Source: CAIKMD01 sp963729935
GTDB taxonomy: Bacteria > Pseudomonadota > Alphaproteobacteria > ATCC43930 > CGMCC-115725
Assembly: GCA_963729935.1 (NCBI GenBank)
Contig: CAVSPW010000007.1
Coordinates: forward strand, 1 to 64,000
Direction: 5' to 3'
DNA: 64,000 bases
Below are positions 16,852 to 26,430 of the stretch, in pieces. Under the pieces are notes generated by a model. It did not search any database, was not told where the DNA came from, and saw nothing but the letters and a program-made list of their open reading frames with translations. Position numbers and translations under genes: made by a program. Positions within the stretch are counted from its first letter, which is position 1. Each line of letters starts with the position of its first letter.

Positions 16852-18198
16852 ATGCAGCGCTTCATGCGGATATTATGCCTGGTTGTGGCGGGAAGCCTGG
16901 CGCTGACGCACCACGCGCGCGCGCAGGACGCGGGGATGAGCCTGCTGCGCGACGCGGAGATCGAGACGGCCCTGCGCACCTTCGCGACGCCCGTGTGGAA
17001 GGTGGCCGGGCTCGATCCCCAGGCGATCCATATCTATATCGTCAATGATCCGACGCTCAACTCTTTCGTCGCCGGCGGCCAGAATTTGTTCATGAACACC
17101 GGCACGATCCTGCGCGCGACCTCGCCCAACCAGCTGGTGGGGATCATCGCCCACGAGACCGGCCATATCGCCGGCGGCCATCTGGTGCGCTCGACCCAGA
17201 TGATGAAGAACGCGATGATCGAGAGCATCATCGGCATGGTGCTGGGCGGCGCGGCCGCGGTCACGGCCCATGGCAGCGGCGGCGCCGGCGCGATCATCGC
17301 CGGCGAAAGCGTCGGCCAGCGCGCCTTCCTGCAGAACACGATCACGATCGAGGCCTCGGCCGATCAGGCGGCCTTGCGCTTTCTCGACCGCTCGCATCAA
17401 TCGGCGCGGGGCTTGCTCGAATTCTTCCAGGTCTTGCAGCAGGAAGAGTTCCTGACCGCGCAGCACCAGGACCCCTACCTCCAGAACCATCCCCTGACCG
17501 AGGAACGCGTCAATTACGTGCGCGAGCATGTCGAGCATTCGCCCTGGTCCAACGCCAAGGACCCGCCGGAATGGATCCGCGCCGACAATCTGATGAAGGC
17601 GAAGCTCGACGCCTTTCTCTCGGACCCGCAGACGACGCTCTCGCGCTACAAGGCCGACGACAATTCGGAAGTGGCGCGCTATGCCCGCGCCATCGCCTAT
17701 TACCGCATTCCCGATCTGCAGCATGCGCTGCCCCTGATCGACGGCCTCATCAAGGATTATCCGAGCGATCCCTATTATCCCGAATTGAAGGGCCAGATGC
17801 TGTTCGAGAACGGCCGCGTCGCCGAGGCGGTGGCGCCCTATCAGCGCGCGGTGCAGCTCGTGCCCGACCAGCCGCTCTTCAACATCGAATTGGCGCAGGT
17901 GCAGCTCGAGACCAACGATCCGAAGCTCCTGCAGAAGGCGAAGGACGAGCTCAACGTCGCGCTCAACGCCGAGAGCGACAATGGCCAAGCCTGGCGCTTC
18001 CTCGCCATCGCCTATGGCCGCGGCGGCAATGAAGGCATGGCGTCGCTCGCCCTCGCCGAGCAGAGCATGGCGGAAGGCAATTACCGCGAGGCCGGACACC
18101 AGGCGACACGCGCCCAGAAATTGCTGCCGCCGGGCGCGCAGCGCCAGCGCGCGCAGGATATCGCGCAAGACGCCAAGCGCCAGCAGGACCAACAATAA
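16852..18198 (+). CDS. M48 family metalloprotease with TPR domain (BepA-like)
   Basis: A 448-residue periplasmic protease/chaperone resembling BepA (YfgC), which helps LptD and other outer-membrane proteins assemble or be cleared. A signal peptide (~1-24, ending ARAQ) precedes the M48 domain with the zinc site HETGH (~100-104) and a downstream EASAD carrying the third ligand. The C-terminal half (from ~265) is made of TPR helices (YPELKGQMLFENGRVAEA and repeats). A DsbA-like gene follows 30 bp downstream on the same strand, so both probably belong to one envelope quality-control operon. Confidence 0.93.
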   Translation: MQRFMRILCLVVAGSLALTHHARAQDAGMSLLRDAEIETALRTFATPVWKVAGLDPQAIHIYIVNDPTLNSFVAGGQNLFMNTGTILRATSPNQLVGIIAHETGHIAGGHLVRSTQMMKNAMIESIIGMVLGGAAAVTAHGSGGAGAIIAGESVGQRAFLQNTITIEASADQAALRFLDRSHQSARGLLEFFQVLQQEEFLTAQHQDPYLQNHPLTEERVNYVREHVEHSPWSNAKDPPEWIRADNLMKAKLDAFLSDPQTTLSRYKADDNSEVARYARAIAYYRIPDLQHALPLIDGLIKDYPSDPYYPELKGQMLFENGRVAEAVAPYQRAVQLVPDQPLFNIELAQVQLETNDPKLLQKAKDELNVALNAESDNGQAWRFLAIAYGRGGNEGMASLALAEQSMAEGNYREAGHQATRAQKLLPPGAQRQRAQDIAQDAKRQQDQQ

Positions 18199-18228
18199 AC
18201 CCGCATTGCCAGGAAAGGCCCGCGCAGC

Positions 18229-18990
18229 ATGAAGCTTGACCTTCTCCGGCGCCGCGCCGCCGCGTGCGGCGCGGTGGCGCTGATCGCCGCCGGCCTGGCG
18301 CTTCCCGCCCGGGCCGAGGACGCGCTGACCCCGCAGCAGAAATCGGCGGTCGATCAGGCGATCCACGATTACCTCGTCGAGCACCCGGAAGCCGTGCTCG
18401 ATGCGTTGAAGGCGGCGCAGCAGAAGAGCGACCGGCAGGCGGCCGAGGACGCGCGCCAGGCGATCGCGGAGCGGCGCCAGGAGCTGCTCGCCAATGCGGA
18501 CGATCTGGTGCAGGGCAACCCCAAGGGCGACGCGACCATCGTCGAATTCTTCGATTACCGCTGCCCCTATTGCAAAGAGATCGAGCCGACGCTCGACGCG
18601 CTCTTGCTCGAGGACAAGAAGCTGCGCATCGTCTACAAGGAATTTCCGATCCTGGGCGAGGCTTCGGTGTTCGCCGCGCGCACCGCCCTGGCGGCGCGGA
18701 GCCAAGGCAAATACCCGGCCTTCCATCGCGCGATGATGGCGACGAAGGGCGCCATCACCGACGAGACCGTGTTGAAGGTCGCCGCCGCGGTCGGGCTCGA
18801 TACGGCCAAGATCAAGGCCGAGATGGGCGCGCCCGAGATCGACCGCATCCTCAAGGCCAATTACGCGCTTGCCGAGGCGCTCCAGATCCAGGGCACGCCC
18901 GGCATCGTCATCGGCGACACCTTGATCCCCGGCGCGACCGACATCGCCACCTTGCGCAAGGACATCGCGGCCGCGCGCAAGGGCGGCTGA
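18229..18990 (+). CDS. DsbA family thiol-disulfide oxidoreductase
   Basis: A 253-residue exported protein of the DsbA/Com1 type. A signal peptide (~1-30, cleavage after ARA) precedes an N-terminal helical extension (DQAIHDYLVEHPEAVLDAL), common in Com1-like proteins, and a thioredoxin fold with the redox pair CPYC (~112-115) and the cis-proline in QGTPGIVIG (~225). It oxidises or isomerises disulfides in the periplasm. It follows the M48 protease at 30 bp and is convergent with the next gene. Confidence 0.93.
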   Translation: MKLDLLRRRAAACGAVALIAAGLALPARAEDALTPQQKSAVDQAIHDYLVEHPEAVLDALKAAQQKSDRQAAEDARQAIAERRQELLANADDLVQGNPKGDATIVEFFDYRCPYCKEIEPTLDALLLEDKKLRIVYKEFPILGEASVFAARTALAARSQGKYPAFHRAMMATKGAITDETVLKVAAAVGLDTAKIKAEMGAPEIDRILKANYALAEALQIQGTPGIVIGDTLIPGATDIATLRKDIAAARKGG

Positions 18991-18994
18991 CGAA

Positions 18995-19011
18995 GCCGGC
19001 GCGGCGCCGGC
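18995..19011. terminator. Possible bidirectional hairpin between convergent genes
   Basis: GCCGGC (18995-19000), loop GCGGC, GCCGGC (19006-19011) lies in the 31-bp gap between the dsbA-like gene and the convergent binding protein gene. No T-run follows, so termination efficiency is uncertain. Confidence 0.35.
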
Positions 19012-19021
19012 CCGAGACGCT

Positions 19022-20545
19022 TCACTTCCAGCGCAGGTCGCTCGCCTCGTAGCCCAAGGGCGTGAAACGGGCGGATTGCGCGACCGTCACCGCCTTGGTG
19101 TGGACGAGCACGGTCGGATAGGGCGCGATCGGCACGAAATAGACCTGTCCGGTCGCGCGGTCGAACAGCTTGCGCCCGATCGCCTTGCGCGCGGCCGGAT
19201 CCATCGACGAATCGCTTTCCGCCGCCAGCGCATGCAGGACCGGATCGCCCGAATAATCGGCCGGGCCGGCGCCGAAGAACGCGTCCACCGTGCCGGCAAC
19301 GTCCGGGATGTTGCCCGCCGGCCACGCCGCGATCATGACCTGGATCTTTCCGGCCGCCTGTTTCTTGCGATAGGCGATCAGCGGAAGGCGATCGATCTTC
19401 GCGCGCACGCCGAGCTTCTGCCACTGGCCGGCGACGGCTTCGGCGATCTGGCTCGGCGCGCCGATGAAGGTGGTGATCTCGATGGGAAAGCCGTCGGGAT
19501 AGCCCGCCTCGGCGAGGAGCTTCCTGGCGCCGGCCGGATCGTAAGACGGCAAGGGCGCCGCGTAATCGCAACCGGCCTGGGCGCGCCAGCACATCGCGCC
19601 CGGCGGATCGATCTTCGCGTCGCCGGCCAAGAGCCGCGTCAGCGCTTGCTTGTCGATCGCCATCGCCAGGGCGCGGCGCACGCGTTCATCCGTGACCGGC
19701 TTCGCGCCGCTTCGGCCGGCGGCATCGAAGGCCGCATACATGAAGGCGCCGCCCTGGACGATTGTCATCGCGAAGCGCGGATCGCGCGCCAGGCCCTCGG
19801 CCTGCGAATAGGAGGCCTGGATCATGTCGAGGCTCCCGGCCAGGAGATGCGCGATCCTCGTGCCTTCCTCGAAGACCGGCTGGATCGTGATCCGCGCGAT
19901 CGCGCCGCCGGGCTTGGCGCGATTGCCGTGGCGATAGAGGGGATTGCGCTCGAGCACGATGCCTCTGGCGTCATCGAGCTGGACGACGCGATAGGGCCCG
20001 GTGCCGATGGGGTGAAGGCCCTTGTCCTGCGGCGTGCCCGGCTGATGCTGCGGCAGGATCGCCGTGACATAGGCGAAGCGCATCAGATCATAGGGCGTCG
20101 GCTCTTTGGCGCTGACGCGCAGGCGATAAGGCCCGAGCTGCTCGACCTTGCCGATCCAGGACCAGTTCTGCTTGAAGCGGAGCACGGTCTTCGGATCGGC
20201 GAGCCAGTCGAGCGTCGCGACCACATCGGCGGCGGTGAAGGGCTTTCCGTCCTGCCAGACGACGTCGTCGCGCAGATCGAATTCGAGCGTGGTCGGATCG
20301 ACGCGTCTCCAGGCCTTGGCGAGGAGCGGCACGAATTCGCCGCGCTTCACGTCGTAGGAAAGCAGGTCGTCGAACACCGCCTCGGATTCGAACACCGTGT
20401 CGGGCGAGGGATCGAAATAATAGCTGACCGTCTGAACCGGCTGCGTCGCGGCGAGCCGCAAGGTATCGTCGGATTTTTGCGCCCGTGCCGGCAGGGCCAT
20501 GAGCGCGGCGGCCAACGCCAGGGACAAGCCGATCTGTCGCCGCAT
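19022..20545 (-). CDS. ABC transporter substrate-binding protein, family 5 (oligopeptide/nickel type)
   Basis: A 507-residue periplasmic binding protein. It has a signal peptide (~1-22, ALPARAQ), then the family-5 fold with LAKAWRRVDPTTLEFDLRDD, the conserved GTGPYRV turn (~170) and VRRALAMAIDKQAL (~290-303). Such proteins deliver peptides, opines, glutathione or nickel to a Dpp/Opp permease. No permease or ATPase gene adjoins it, so it is an orphan; the Dpp-type permeases at 62.8 kb have their own binding protein. It is convergent with the dsbA-like gene. Confidence 0.92.
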   Translation of the reverse strand: MRRQIGLSLALAAALMALPARAQKSDDTLRLAATQPVQTVSYYFDPSPDTVFESEAVFDDLLSYDVKRGEFVPLLAKAWRRVDPTTLEFDLRDDVVWQDGKPFTAADVVATLDWLADPKTVLRFKQNWSWIGKVEQLGPYRLRVSAKEPTPYDLMRFAYVTAILPQHQPGTPQDKGLHPIGTGPYRVVQLDDARGIVLERNPLYRHGNRAKPGGAIARITIQPVFEEGTRIAHLLAGSLDMIQASYSQAEGLARDPRFAMTIVQGGAFMYAAFDAAGRSGAKPVTDERVRRALAMAIDKQALTRLLAGDAKIDPPGAMCWRAQAGCDYAAPLPSYDPAGARKLLAEAGYPDGFPIEITTFIGAPSQIAEAVAGQWQKLGVRAKIDRLPLIAYRKKQAAGKIQVMIAAWPAGNIPDVAGTVDAFFGAGPADYSGDPVLHALAAESDSSMDPAARKAIGRKLFDRATGQVYFVPIAPYPTVLVHTKAVTVAQSARFTPLGYEASDLRWK

Positions 20546-20772
20546 CGCATGCGCCTCCCGCCGGTTTCTTTGCCGCCATGATCGGCCACAAGCGGCCGCG
20601 AGGCAATGGCGCGTTGCGCGTGGCGGGCGGCGGCGTGGGCCTCGCTTGGGCCGAGGGCCCGTGCAAATCCGCCGCAGGTTCCGGCCGGCTCCGCCGCATT
20701 CGAAAATCGCGTCCCGATTGCTAGGATGAGGGCCGCAGCGCCGGGGGCGCCGCGAGAAAAAAGAGGAAGCCC

Positions 20773-22359
20773 ATGCAGAAGCGCCATCAGGTCATCATCA
20801 TCGGCGGCGGACCCGTCGGCGTGGCCCTCGCCATCGAGCTCGGGCTGCGCGGCGTTTCCTGCGCGCTCGTCGAGCGGCGCGTCGGCCTGCAGCAAATCCC
20901 CAAGGGCCAGAATCTCTCGCCGCGCACGCTCGAGCATTTCTATTACTGGGGCATCGTCGACGAGCTGCGCGCCGAGCGGCTCTTGCCGAAGGGCTATCCG
21001 ATCAGCGGGATCGTCGCCTATGGCAACCTCATGAGCGAGTATTGGTACGCGCCGCCGCAACGCGAGATCATCCGCCCCTATTACTTCCAGGACGTCGAAC
21101 GCCTGCCGCAATATCTCACGGAAAAAGTGCTGCGCCGGCGCGTGGAAGCCCTGCCCGGCGTCGAGAGCCGCTTCGGCTGGTCGGCCGAACGCATCGAGCA
21201 AGACGATAAAGGCGTGCGCGTCACCATCGCCGAGCAAGGCGGCAATTCGCGGGAAATCCTCGAAGCGGATTACGTCGTCGGCTGCGACGGCGCGCGTTCG
21301 TCCGTGCGCGAGCAGGTCGGGATCGAGCGCGGCGGCGCCGATTTCGACCAGATGATGGTGCTGGCCGTGTTTCGCTCGCGCGAGCTGCACGAAGGATTGA
21401 AGCGCTTTCCCGGCCGCTCGACCTACAACGCGCTGCACCCCGACCGCAAAGGCTATTGGCAATTCTTCGGCCGCGTCGATGTCGGCGAGAGCTGGTTCTT
21501 CCATGCTCCGGTCCCGGCGGGCACGACGACCGACAATTACGATTTCAAGGGCCTCATCCATCAGGCCGCGGGTTTCCCCTTCGCGTGCACATTCGATCAT
21601 GTCGGCTTCTGGGATTTGCGCGTGGCGGTCGCGGAAAAATATCAGGTGGGGCGCGTCTTCATCGCCGGCGACGCCGCGCACAGCCACCCGCCCTATGGCG
21701 GGTTCGGGCTCAATAGCGGCCTCGAGGACGCGACCAATCTCGGCTGGAAACTGGCCGCCGTGCTCGAAGGCTGGGGCGGCGAGGCCCTGCTCCCTTCCTA
21801 TAGCGACGAGCGCCACCCGATCTTCAAAGAGACCGGCGAGGATTTCATCGCCGGACGGATCGAGGCCGACCGCGCCTTTCTCGAATGCTACAGTCCCGAG
21901 CGCGACCGCGCCGCCTTCGAGCAAGCCTGGGGCGAACGCAAGGCCCGCACCGGCGCGCAACTGCACGAGTACGAGCCCAATTACGAAGGCTCGTCCGTGG
22001 TCATCGGACCGCCCGGCGGCGTCAACAGCGCGCATGGCACTCACACCTACGCCGCGAAGGCCGGGCATCATCTGCCGCCGCAGCTGCTGTCCTCCGGCCG
22101 CAACGTGTTCGAAGAACTGGGCGCGGGTTTCACCTTGCTGGCCTTCGGCGCCGAAGAGCGCGCGGTCGCGGCGTTCGAGGAAGCGGCAAAGGCCGCGCGC
22201 GCGCCGCTCAAGATCGTGCGCGATTCCTATTCGGGCGGGCGCGAGGCCTATGGCGCGCGCCTCATGCTCGTGCGCCCGGATCAATACGTCGTCTGGACCG
22301 GCGACACCGCGCCCAGCGACGCGCGCCGCGTGATGACGAAAGTCGTCGGGCGCGGCTAG
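20773..22359 (+). CDS. FAD-dependent aromatic-ring hydroxylase family monooxygenase
   Basis: A 528-residue group A flavoprotein monooxygenase (PHBH/MhpA-like). The FAD dinucleotide motif is IIIGGGPVGVALAIELG (~9-25), the DG motif is VVGCDGARSSVREQVG (~170), and the GD motif is VFIAGDAAHSHPPYGGFG followed by GLEDATNLGWKLA (~300-330). A C-terminal thioredoxin-like domain (from ~415) is usual in phenol- and polyketide-type hydroxylases. These enzymes hydroxylate aromatic substrates with NAD(P)H and O2; the substrate is unknown. It is followed 99 bp later by cysQ on the same strand. Confidence 0.9.
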   Translation: MQKRHQVIIIGGGPVGVALAIELGLRGVSCALVERRVGLQQIPKGQNLSPRTLEHFYYWGIVDELRAERLLPKGYPISGIVAYGNLMSEYWYAPPQREIIRPYYFQDVERLPQYLTEKVLRRRVEALPGVESRFGWSAERIEQDDKGVRVTIAEQGGNSREILEADYVVGCDGARSSVREQVGIERGGADFDQMMVLAVFRSRELHEGLKRFPGRSTYNALHPDRKGYWQFFGRVDVGESWFFHAPVPAGTTTDNYDFKGLIHQAAGFPFACTFDHVGFWDLRVAVAEKYQVGRVFIAGDAAHSHPPYGGFGLNSGLEDATNLGWKLAAVLEGWGGEALLPSYSDERHPIFKETGEDFIAGRIEADRAFLECYSPERDRAAFEQAWGERKARTGAQLHEYEPNYEGSSVVIGPPGGVNSAHGTHTYAAKAGHHLPPQLLSSGRNVFEELGAGFTLLAFGAEERAVAAFEEAAKAARAPLKIVRDSYSGGREAYGARLMLVRPDQYVVWTGDTAPSDARRVMTKVVGRG

Positions 22360-22458
22360 AAGCCGCCGGCAGGCGCACCCTCCCCGCCTTGCCACATCAG
22401 TTCCGATTCCGCGGGCGCGACGAGATCTTCGCCGTGTTCACGCGAATGCGATTTCAGG

Positions 22459-23277
22459 ATGGAACGCCCGCACATCGCCTTCCCCGCTCCTTTGTCCTAT
22501 CCTGGCACGATAAATCCCGATCTGCGCGCCCTGATCGAAGCCGCGCGGCTGGCCGCGCGCGCGGCGAGCGCGGCCATCCTCGAAATCTATGCGACGCCAT
22601 TCGACGTGCGGCGCAAAGAGGATGCCTCGCCCGTGACCGAGGCGGATGAGCGCGCCGAGCGCATCATCATCGCGGCGCTCGCCCAGGCGGCGCCCGAGAT
22701 TCCGGCGATCGCCGAGGAGTTGGCGGCGGCACAGAACCTGCCGGCGCTGGGCCCGCGCTTTTGGCTGATCGACCCGCTCGACGGCACCAAGGAGTTCATC
22801 GCGCGGAACGGGGAATTCTCGGTCAATATCGGCCTCATCGAAGGCGAGAGGCCGATCCTGGGCGTCATTCATGTGCCGGTGACGAATGTCACCTATGCCG
22901 CCGCCGGGCCGGGCAGCGCGACGCGCCGGCAAGGCGATGACGCGCCGGTGCCGATCCAGGCGCGGAAGGTGCCGGCGAACGGCGCCGTCGTCGCGCATAG
23001 CCGCTCGCATGTCGACAGCAAGAAGCTCGGGGCTTTTCTGACCGGCCAGCCCGGCGCGCAACGGCGCATTTCCGGGAGCGCGGTGAAATTCTGCCTCGTC
23101 GCCGAGGGATCGGCGGATCTCTATCCGCGCTTCGGGACCACGATGGAATGGGACACGGCCGCGGGCCAGGCGATCGTCGAAGCCGCGGGCGGCAGCGTCA
23201 CGACCTTCGACGGCGCGCCGCTACGATACCGAAAGCCCTTCTTCCGCAACCCCGACTTCATCGCGCGCGGGCGTTAG
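22459..23277 (+). CDS. cysQ: 3'(2'),5'-bisphosphate nucleotidase CysQ
   Basis: A 272-residue inositol-phosphatase-fold enzyme that hydrolyses PAP to AMP, clearing the by-product of sulfate assimilation and CoA-transfer reactions. Metal and substrate motifs are present: SPVTEADERAER, the signature WLIDPLDGTKEFIARNGEF (~100-118), and the C-terminal TMEWDTAAGQAIVEAAGG. The last 57 bp overlap the convergent ParA gene. The N-terminal start is uncertain by a few codons because an ATG in weak context is used. Confidence 0.9.
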   Translation: MERPHIAFPAPLSYPGTINPDLRALIEAARLAARAASAAILEIYATPFDVRRKEDASPVTEADERAERIIIAALAQAAPEIPAIAEELAAAQNLPALGPRFWLIDPLDGTKEFIARNGEFSVNIGLIEGERPILGVIHVPVTNVTYAAAGPGSATRRQGDDAPVPIQARKVPANGAVVAHSRSHVDSKKLGAFLTGQPGAQRRISGSAVKFCLVAEGSADLYPRFGTTMEWDTAAGQAIVEAAGGSVTTFDGAPLRYRKPFFRNPDFIARGR

Positions 23278-23937
23278 CGGGCGCGGCGGCGCCGAGCGAT
23301 CGCCGGCGCGCCAGAGCGTCTCTTCGGCGAGCGCCATGATCTCCGCGGCGGCGATGCTCGAGGGATCGTATTCGAGAATCCCCATCCCTTCGTTGAGCGC
23401 GGCGGCGAGCGCCACGCGATTGCCGATCTGGCTCTCGGCCAGCGGCACATCGAGCGAGCCGAAGGCTTCGAGCATCGCGCCGGTCAGATTGGCGCGCGCC
23501 GGCACGCGGTTCAGCACCAGAAGAGCGGGGACTTTCTCGGCCCGCGCCAGATCCAGGATCGGCTTGGTCGCCCAGAAATCCATCGGCGAGGGCTGCACCG
23601 GCACCAGCACGAGCCGGCCCGCGCGCACGGCGATCCGCGCTTCGGTCTCGGCATGCGGCGGGCTGTCGATCAGCACGATGTCGTGATTGCGCGCCTGGCG
23701 CTCGACCTCGGCCGCGACGCGCCAGCCGCTGACCGCGACCGCCTCGATCGCCGCCTCGCCGGTTTCGCCGCGTTGGTTGCGCAGGCGGAACCAGCTCGAG
23801 ACGCTCGCCTGCGGATCGATGTCGATGATCGCGACGCGCCGTCCCGACGCCGCCCAGGCGAGCGCCAGATGAATGGCGAGCGTCGTCTTGCCGGCGCCGC
23901 CCTTTTGTTGCGCGATGGTGATGACGGTGGCGGTCAT
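23221..23937 (-). CDS. Solitary ParA-family ATPase
   Basis: A 238-residue deviant Walker ATPase. It has QQKGGAGKTTLAIHLALAW (P-loop with the signature lysine, ~10-28), IIDIDPQASVSSWF (Walker A', ~40) and VLIDSPPHAETE (Walker B, ~97). Proteins of this kind position plasmids, chemoreceptor arrays or other cargo on the nucleoid. No ParB or parS-like sequence is nearby, so it is not an obvious partition operon. ATG 23937 has a clear GGAGG site. Its 3' end overlaps cysQ by 57 bp tail to tail; it is divergent from tsaC. Confidence 0.9.
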   Translation of the reverse strand: MTATVITIAQQKGGAGKTTLAIHLALAWAASGRRVAIIDIDPQASVSSWFRLRNQRGETGEAAIEAVAVSGWRVAAEVERQARNHDIVLIDSPPHAETEARIAVRAGRLVLVPVQPSPMDFWATKPILDLARAEKVPALLVLNRVPARANLTGAMLEAFGSLDVPLAESQIGNRVALAAALNEGMGILEYDPSSIAAAEIMALAEETLWRAGDRSAPPRPLTPARDEVGVAEEGLSVS

Positions 23938-23998
23938 GTTTGCCTCCGGTCGCAAAGAAAGACTATATCTCCCGTCGCAACTTCAACGCGAGCCTGAC

Positions 23999-24940
23999 GT
24001 GACGAGTCGCTTGAGCGCCCGGGAAATCGATCGCGCCGCCGCGCTCTTGCGCCAAGGCGAGCTCGTCGCCTTTCCGACCGAGACGGTCTATGGGCTGGGC
24101 GGCGACGCGACCAACGACAGAGCGGTCGCCGCGATCTTCGAGGCGAAGGGAAGACCGCAGTTCAACCCCTTGATCATACATCTTTTGAAGGCCGAGCAGG
24201 CGGAGCGCCTGGCGCAGGTCGATGCGCGCGCCGCGCGGCTCATGCAGCGTTTCTGGCCCGGGCCCTTGAGCCTCGTGCTGCGCCGCGCGCCTTCCTGCGC
24301 GATCTCGCTCCTGGCGAGCGCCGGGCTCGACACCTTGGCGCTGCGCGTGCCCGCGCATCCGCTGGCGCAGGAGCTTTTGCGAGTCGCGCGGCTGCCGATC
24401 GCCGCGCCTTCCGCAAATCGCTCGGGGCGCGTGAGTCCGACCGATGCCGATCACGTGCTGAGCGAGCTGGACGGGCGCATCGCGGCGGTGCTCGATGGCG
24501 GCGCCTGCCCGGTCGGAATCGAATCGACCGTGCTCGATCTGAGCACGCCGGACCCGATTCTTTTGCGGCCGGGCGCCGTCACCCTCGAAGAGCTCGAAGC
24601 CGAGATCGGGACAATCGAAACCGCGACGGCCGAAACCGCGACGCCGCAATCGCCCGGCATGCTCGCCAGCCATTATGCGCCCAGGCTGAGGCTGAGGCTC
24701 GAGGCGAGCGCGGCCAGGCCCGGCGAAGCGCTCCTCGCCTTCGGGCGCGCGCCCGAAGGCGCCGCCGCCACCCTCAATCTGAGCGCAAATGGCGATCTCG
24801 CCGAAGCCGCGGCCAATCTCTTTGCGATGCTGCGCGCGCTCGACCGCGACGAATTCTCCGGCATTGCCGTGATGCCGATCCCCGCGCATGGATTGGGCCG
24901 CGCGATCAACGACCGCTTGAAGCGCGCGGCGACGCGGTGA
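23999..24940 (+). CDS. tsaC: L-threonylcarbamoyladenylate synthase (TsaC/Sua5 type)
   Basis: A 313-residue enzyme that makes threonylcarbamoyl-AMP for t6A modification of ANN-decoding tRNAs. The YrdC domain (about 10-195) contains GELVAFPTETVYGLGGDA, the KGRPQFNPLIIH segment and LPIAAPSANRSGRVSPT. A linker with SPGMLASHYAP (~225-236) leads to the C-terminal Sua5 domain, so this is the long form. The GTG start at 23999 fits the conserved N-terminus; an upstream in-frame ATG would run into the ParA gene. It is divergent from parA with a 61-bp gap. Confidence 0.92.
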   Translation: MTSRLSAREIDRAAALLRQGELVAFPTETVYGLGGDATNDRAVAAIFEAKGRPQFNPLIIHLLKAEQAERLAQVDARAARLMQRFWPGPLSLVLRRAPSCAISLLASAGLDTLALRVPAHPLAQELLRVARLPIAAPSANRSGRVSPTDADHVLSELDGRIAAVLDGGACPVGIESTVLDLSTPDPILLRPGAVTLEELEAEIGTIETATAETATPQSPGMLASHYAPRLRLRLEASAARPGEALLAFGRAPEGAAATLNLSANGDLAEAAANLFAMLRALDRDEFSGIAVMPIPAHGLGRAINDRLKRAATR

Positions 24941-25274
24941 GGCAGAAAGCGATGTCGGGGTACGAGCCGGAGCGGAGATCGGGTTCGGCAATTCCGGTTC
25001 GGCGATGCGGATCGATTGTGGATCCGGAGCCGCCGCCGCAAGCGCGCATGGTCGCGGATCTTTCGATTAACCCCCATCGCGACCGCTTCGCCGGCCGCGC
25101 CGGAGCGCGCCATCGTCCCGCGTTCGGGCCGGATCGCGGCGGCAAAGGATACCGTAAGGAATTGGGTATAAGCTCAGCAGGCCAAAAGCGCGAAAGCATC
25201 GCAAAGCATCGCAGGAGCATGGCGTCGCAGGATCATCGTCGATCGCTTCGGCGCCGAGGCGGAAGTGACAGGAC
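24941..25274. other. Intergenic region upstream of the dehydrogenase
   Basis: These 334 bp hold no convincing gene. A small direct duplication (GCATCGCAAAGCATCGCAGG around 25196-25215) is the only repeat noticed. The promoter of the downstream isocitrate-dehydrogenase-like gene presumably lies here. Confidence 0.35.
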
Positions 25275-26327
25275 ATGGCAAGCCAGACTGATCGAAATCC
25301 TATTGCGGCAACACTGATCCCGGGTGACGGGATCGGCCCGGAGATCGTCGACGCGGCGCAAATCGTGCTCGACGCGATGGGCTCGCCTTTCGCGTGGGAG
25401 GTCCGGCAGGGCGGGATGGCGGCGATCCAGCAGGCCGGTGACCCGTTGCCGGCCGATACGCTCGATAGCATTCGCCGCACGCGGCTGGCGCTGAAGGGTC
25501 CCCTGACCACGCCCGTCGGCGGCGGGTTTCGCTCGATCAATGTGCGGCTGCGCGAAGAATTCGGGCTCTTCGCCAATGTGCGCCCGGTGCGGACGATCCT
25601 TCCCGGGCAACGCTACGAGAAGATCGACCTGGTGATGATCCGCGAGAACCTCGAGGGTCTCTATGTCGGGTTCGAGCATTACATCCCGATCGGCGACGAT
25701 CCGCACGCCGTCGCGATCGCGTCGGGCGTGAACACGAAGGCGGGCGGCCAGCGGATCATCCGCTTCGCCTTCGACTATGCGCTCAAGAACGGGCGCAAGA
25801 AGGTTACGCTCGTCCACAAGGCGAATGTGCTGAAGGCGCTCACCGGCCTCTTTCTCGAAATCGGCCGCGAAGTCGCCAAGGAGTATGCGGGCCGCGTGGC
25901 GATGAACGATCGCATCGTCGATGCCTGCGCGATGCAACTCGTGCTCGATCCCTGGCAATTCGACGTGCTCGTCACCACCAACCTGTTCGGCGACATCCTT
26001 TCCGACGAGATGGCGGGGCTCGTCGGCGGGCTCGGCATGGCGCCGGGCGCGAATGTCGGACCGAACGCCGCGATCTTCGAAGCCGTGCACGGTTCGGCGC
26101 CCGACATCGCGGGCCAGGGCATCGCCAATCCCGTGTCGCTTCTCCTCGCGGCCGGGCTCATGCTCGAACATGTCGGGCGGCTCGATCTCGCGCAGCGTCT
26201 GCGCGCCGCGATCGACGCGGCGGTCAACCAGGACAAGGTGAGAACGCGCGACATGGGCGGCACTTCATCGACGCGGGCCTTCGCCGAAGCGGTCGCGCGG
26301 CGCGTGGAGCGCATTCCCGCCGCCTGA
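25275..26327 (+). CDS. NAD-type isocitrate/isopropylmalate dehydrogenase family enzyme
   Basis: A 350-residue beta-decarboxylating dehydrogenase. It carries LIPGDGIGPEIVDAA (~14-28), the substrate-binding arginines in INVRLREEFGLFANVRPV, MIRENLEGLYVGFEH, the catalytic lysine in VHKANVLKALTG, and the metal-binding NLFGDILSDEMAGLVGGLG (~238-256). Gaps and length fit NAD-dependent isocitrate dehydrogenase better than LeuB, since the serine-bearing RENLEG loop is kept. It would oxidise isocitrate to 2-oxoglutarate, or a related malate derivative. It precedes a catabolic cluster on the same strand. Confidence 0.88.
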   Translation: MASQTDRNPIAATLIPGDGIGPEIVDAAQIVLDAMGSPFAWEVRQGGMAAIQQAGDPLPADTLDSIRRTRLALKGPLTTPVGGGFRSINVRLREEFGLFANVRPVRTILPGQRYEKIDLVMIRENLEGLYVGFEHYIPIGDDPHAVAIASGVNTKAGGQRIIRFAFDYALKNGRKKVTLVHKANVLKALTGLFLEIGREVAKEYAGRVAMNDRIVDACAMQLVLDPWQFDVLVTTNLFGDILSDEMAGLVGGLGMAPGANVGPNAAIFEAVHGSAPDIAGQGIANPVSLLLAAGLMLEHVGRLDLAQRLRAAIDAAVNQDKVRTRDMGGTSSTRAFAEAVARRVERIPAA

Positions 26328-26430
26328 AGGTCACGCGGCCCTTCGCGGCGGACGCGATCGGCCTCCCCTTTCCGGTCCTCGATCGATTCTATCATGATCC
26401 GATCGAAGGCACGAAAGGAAAGGGCCACTC

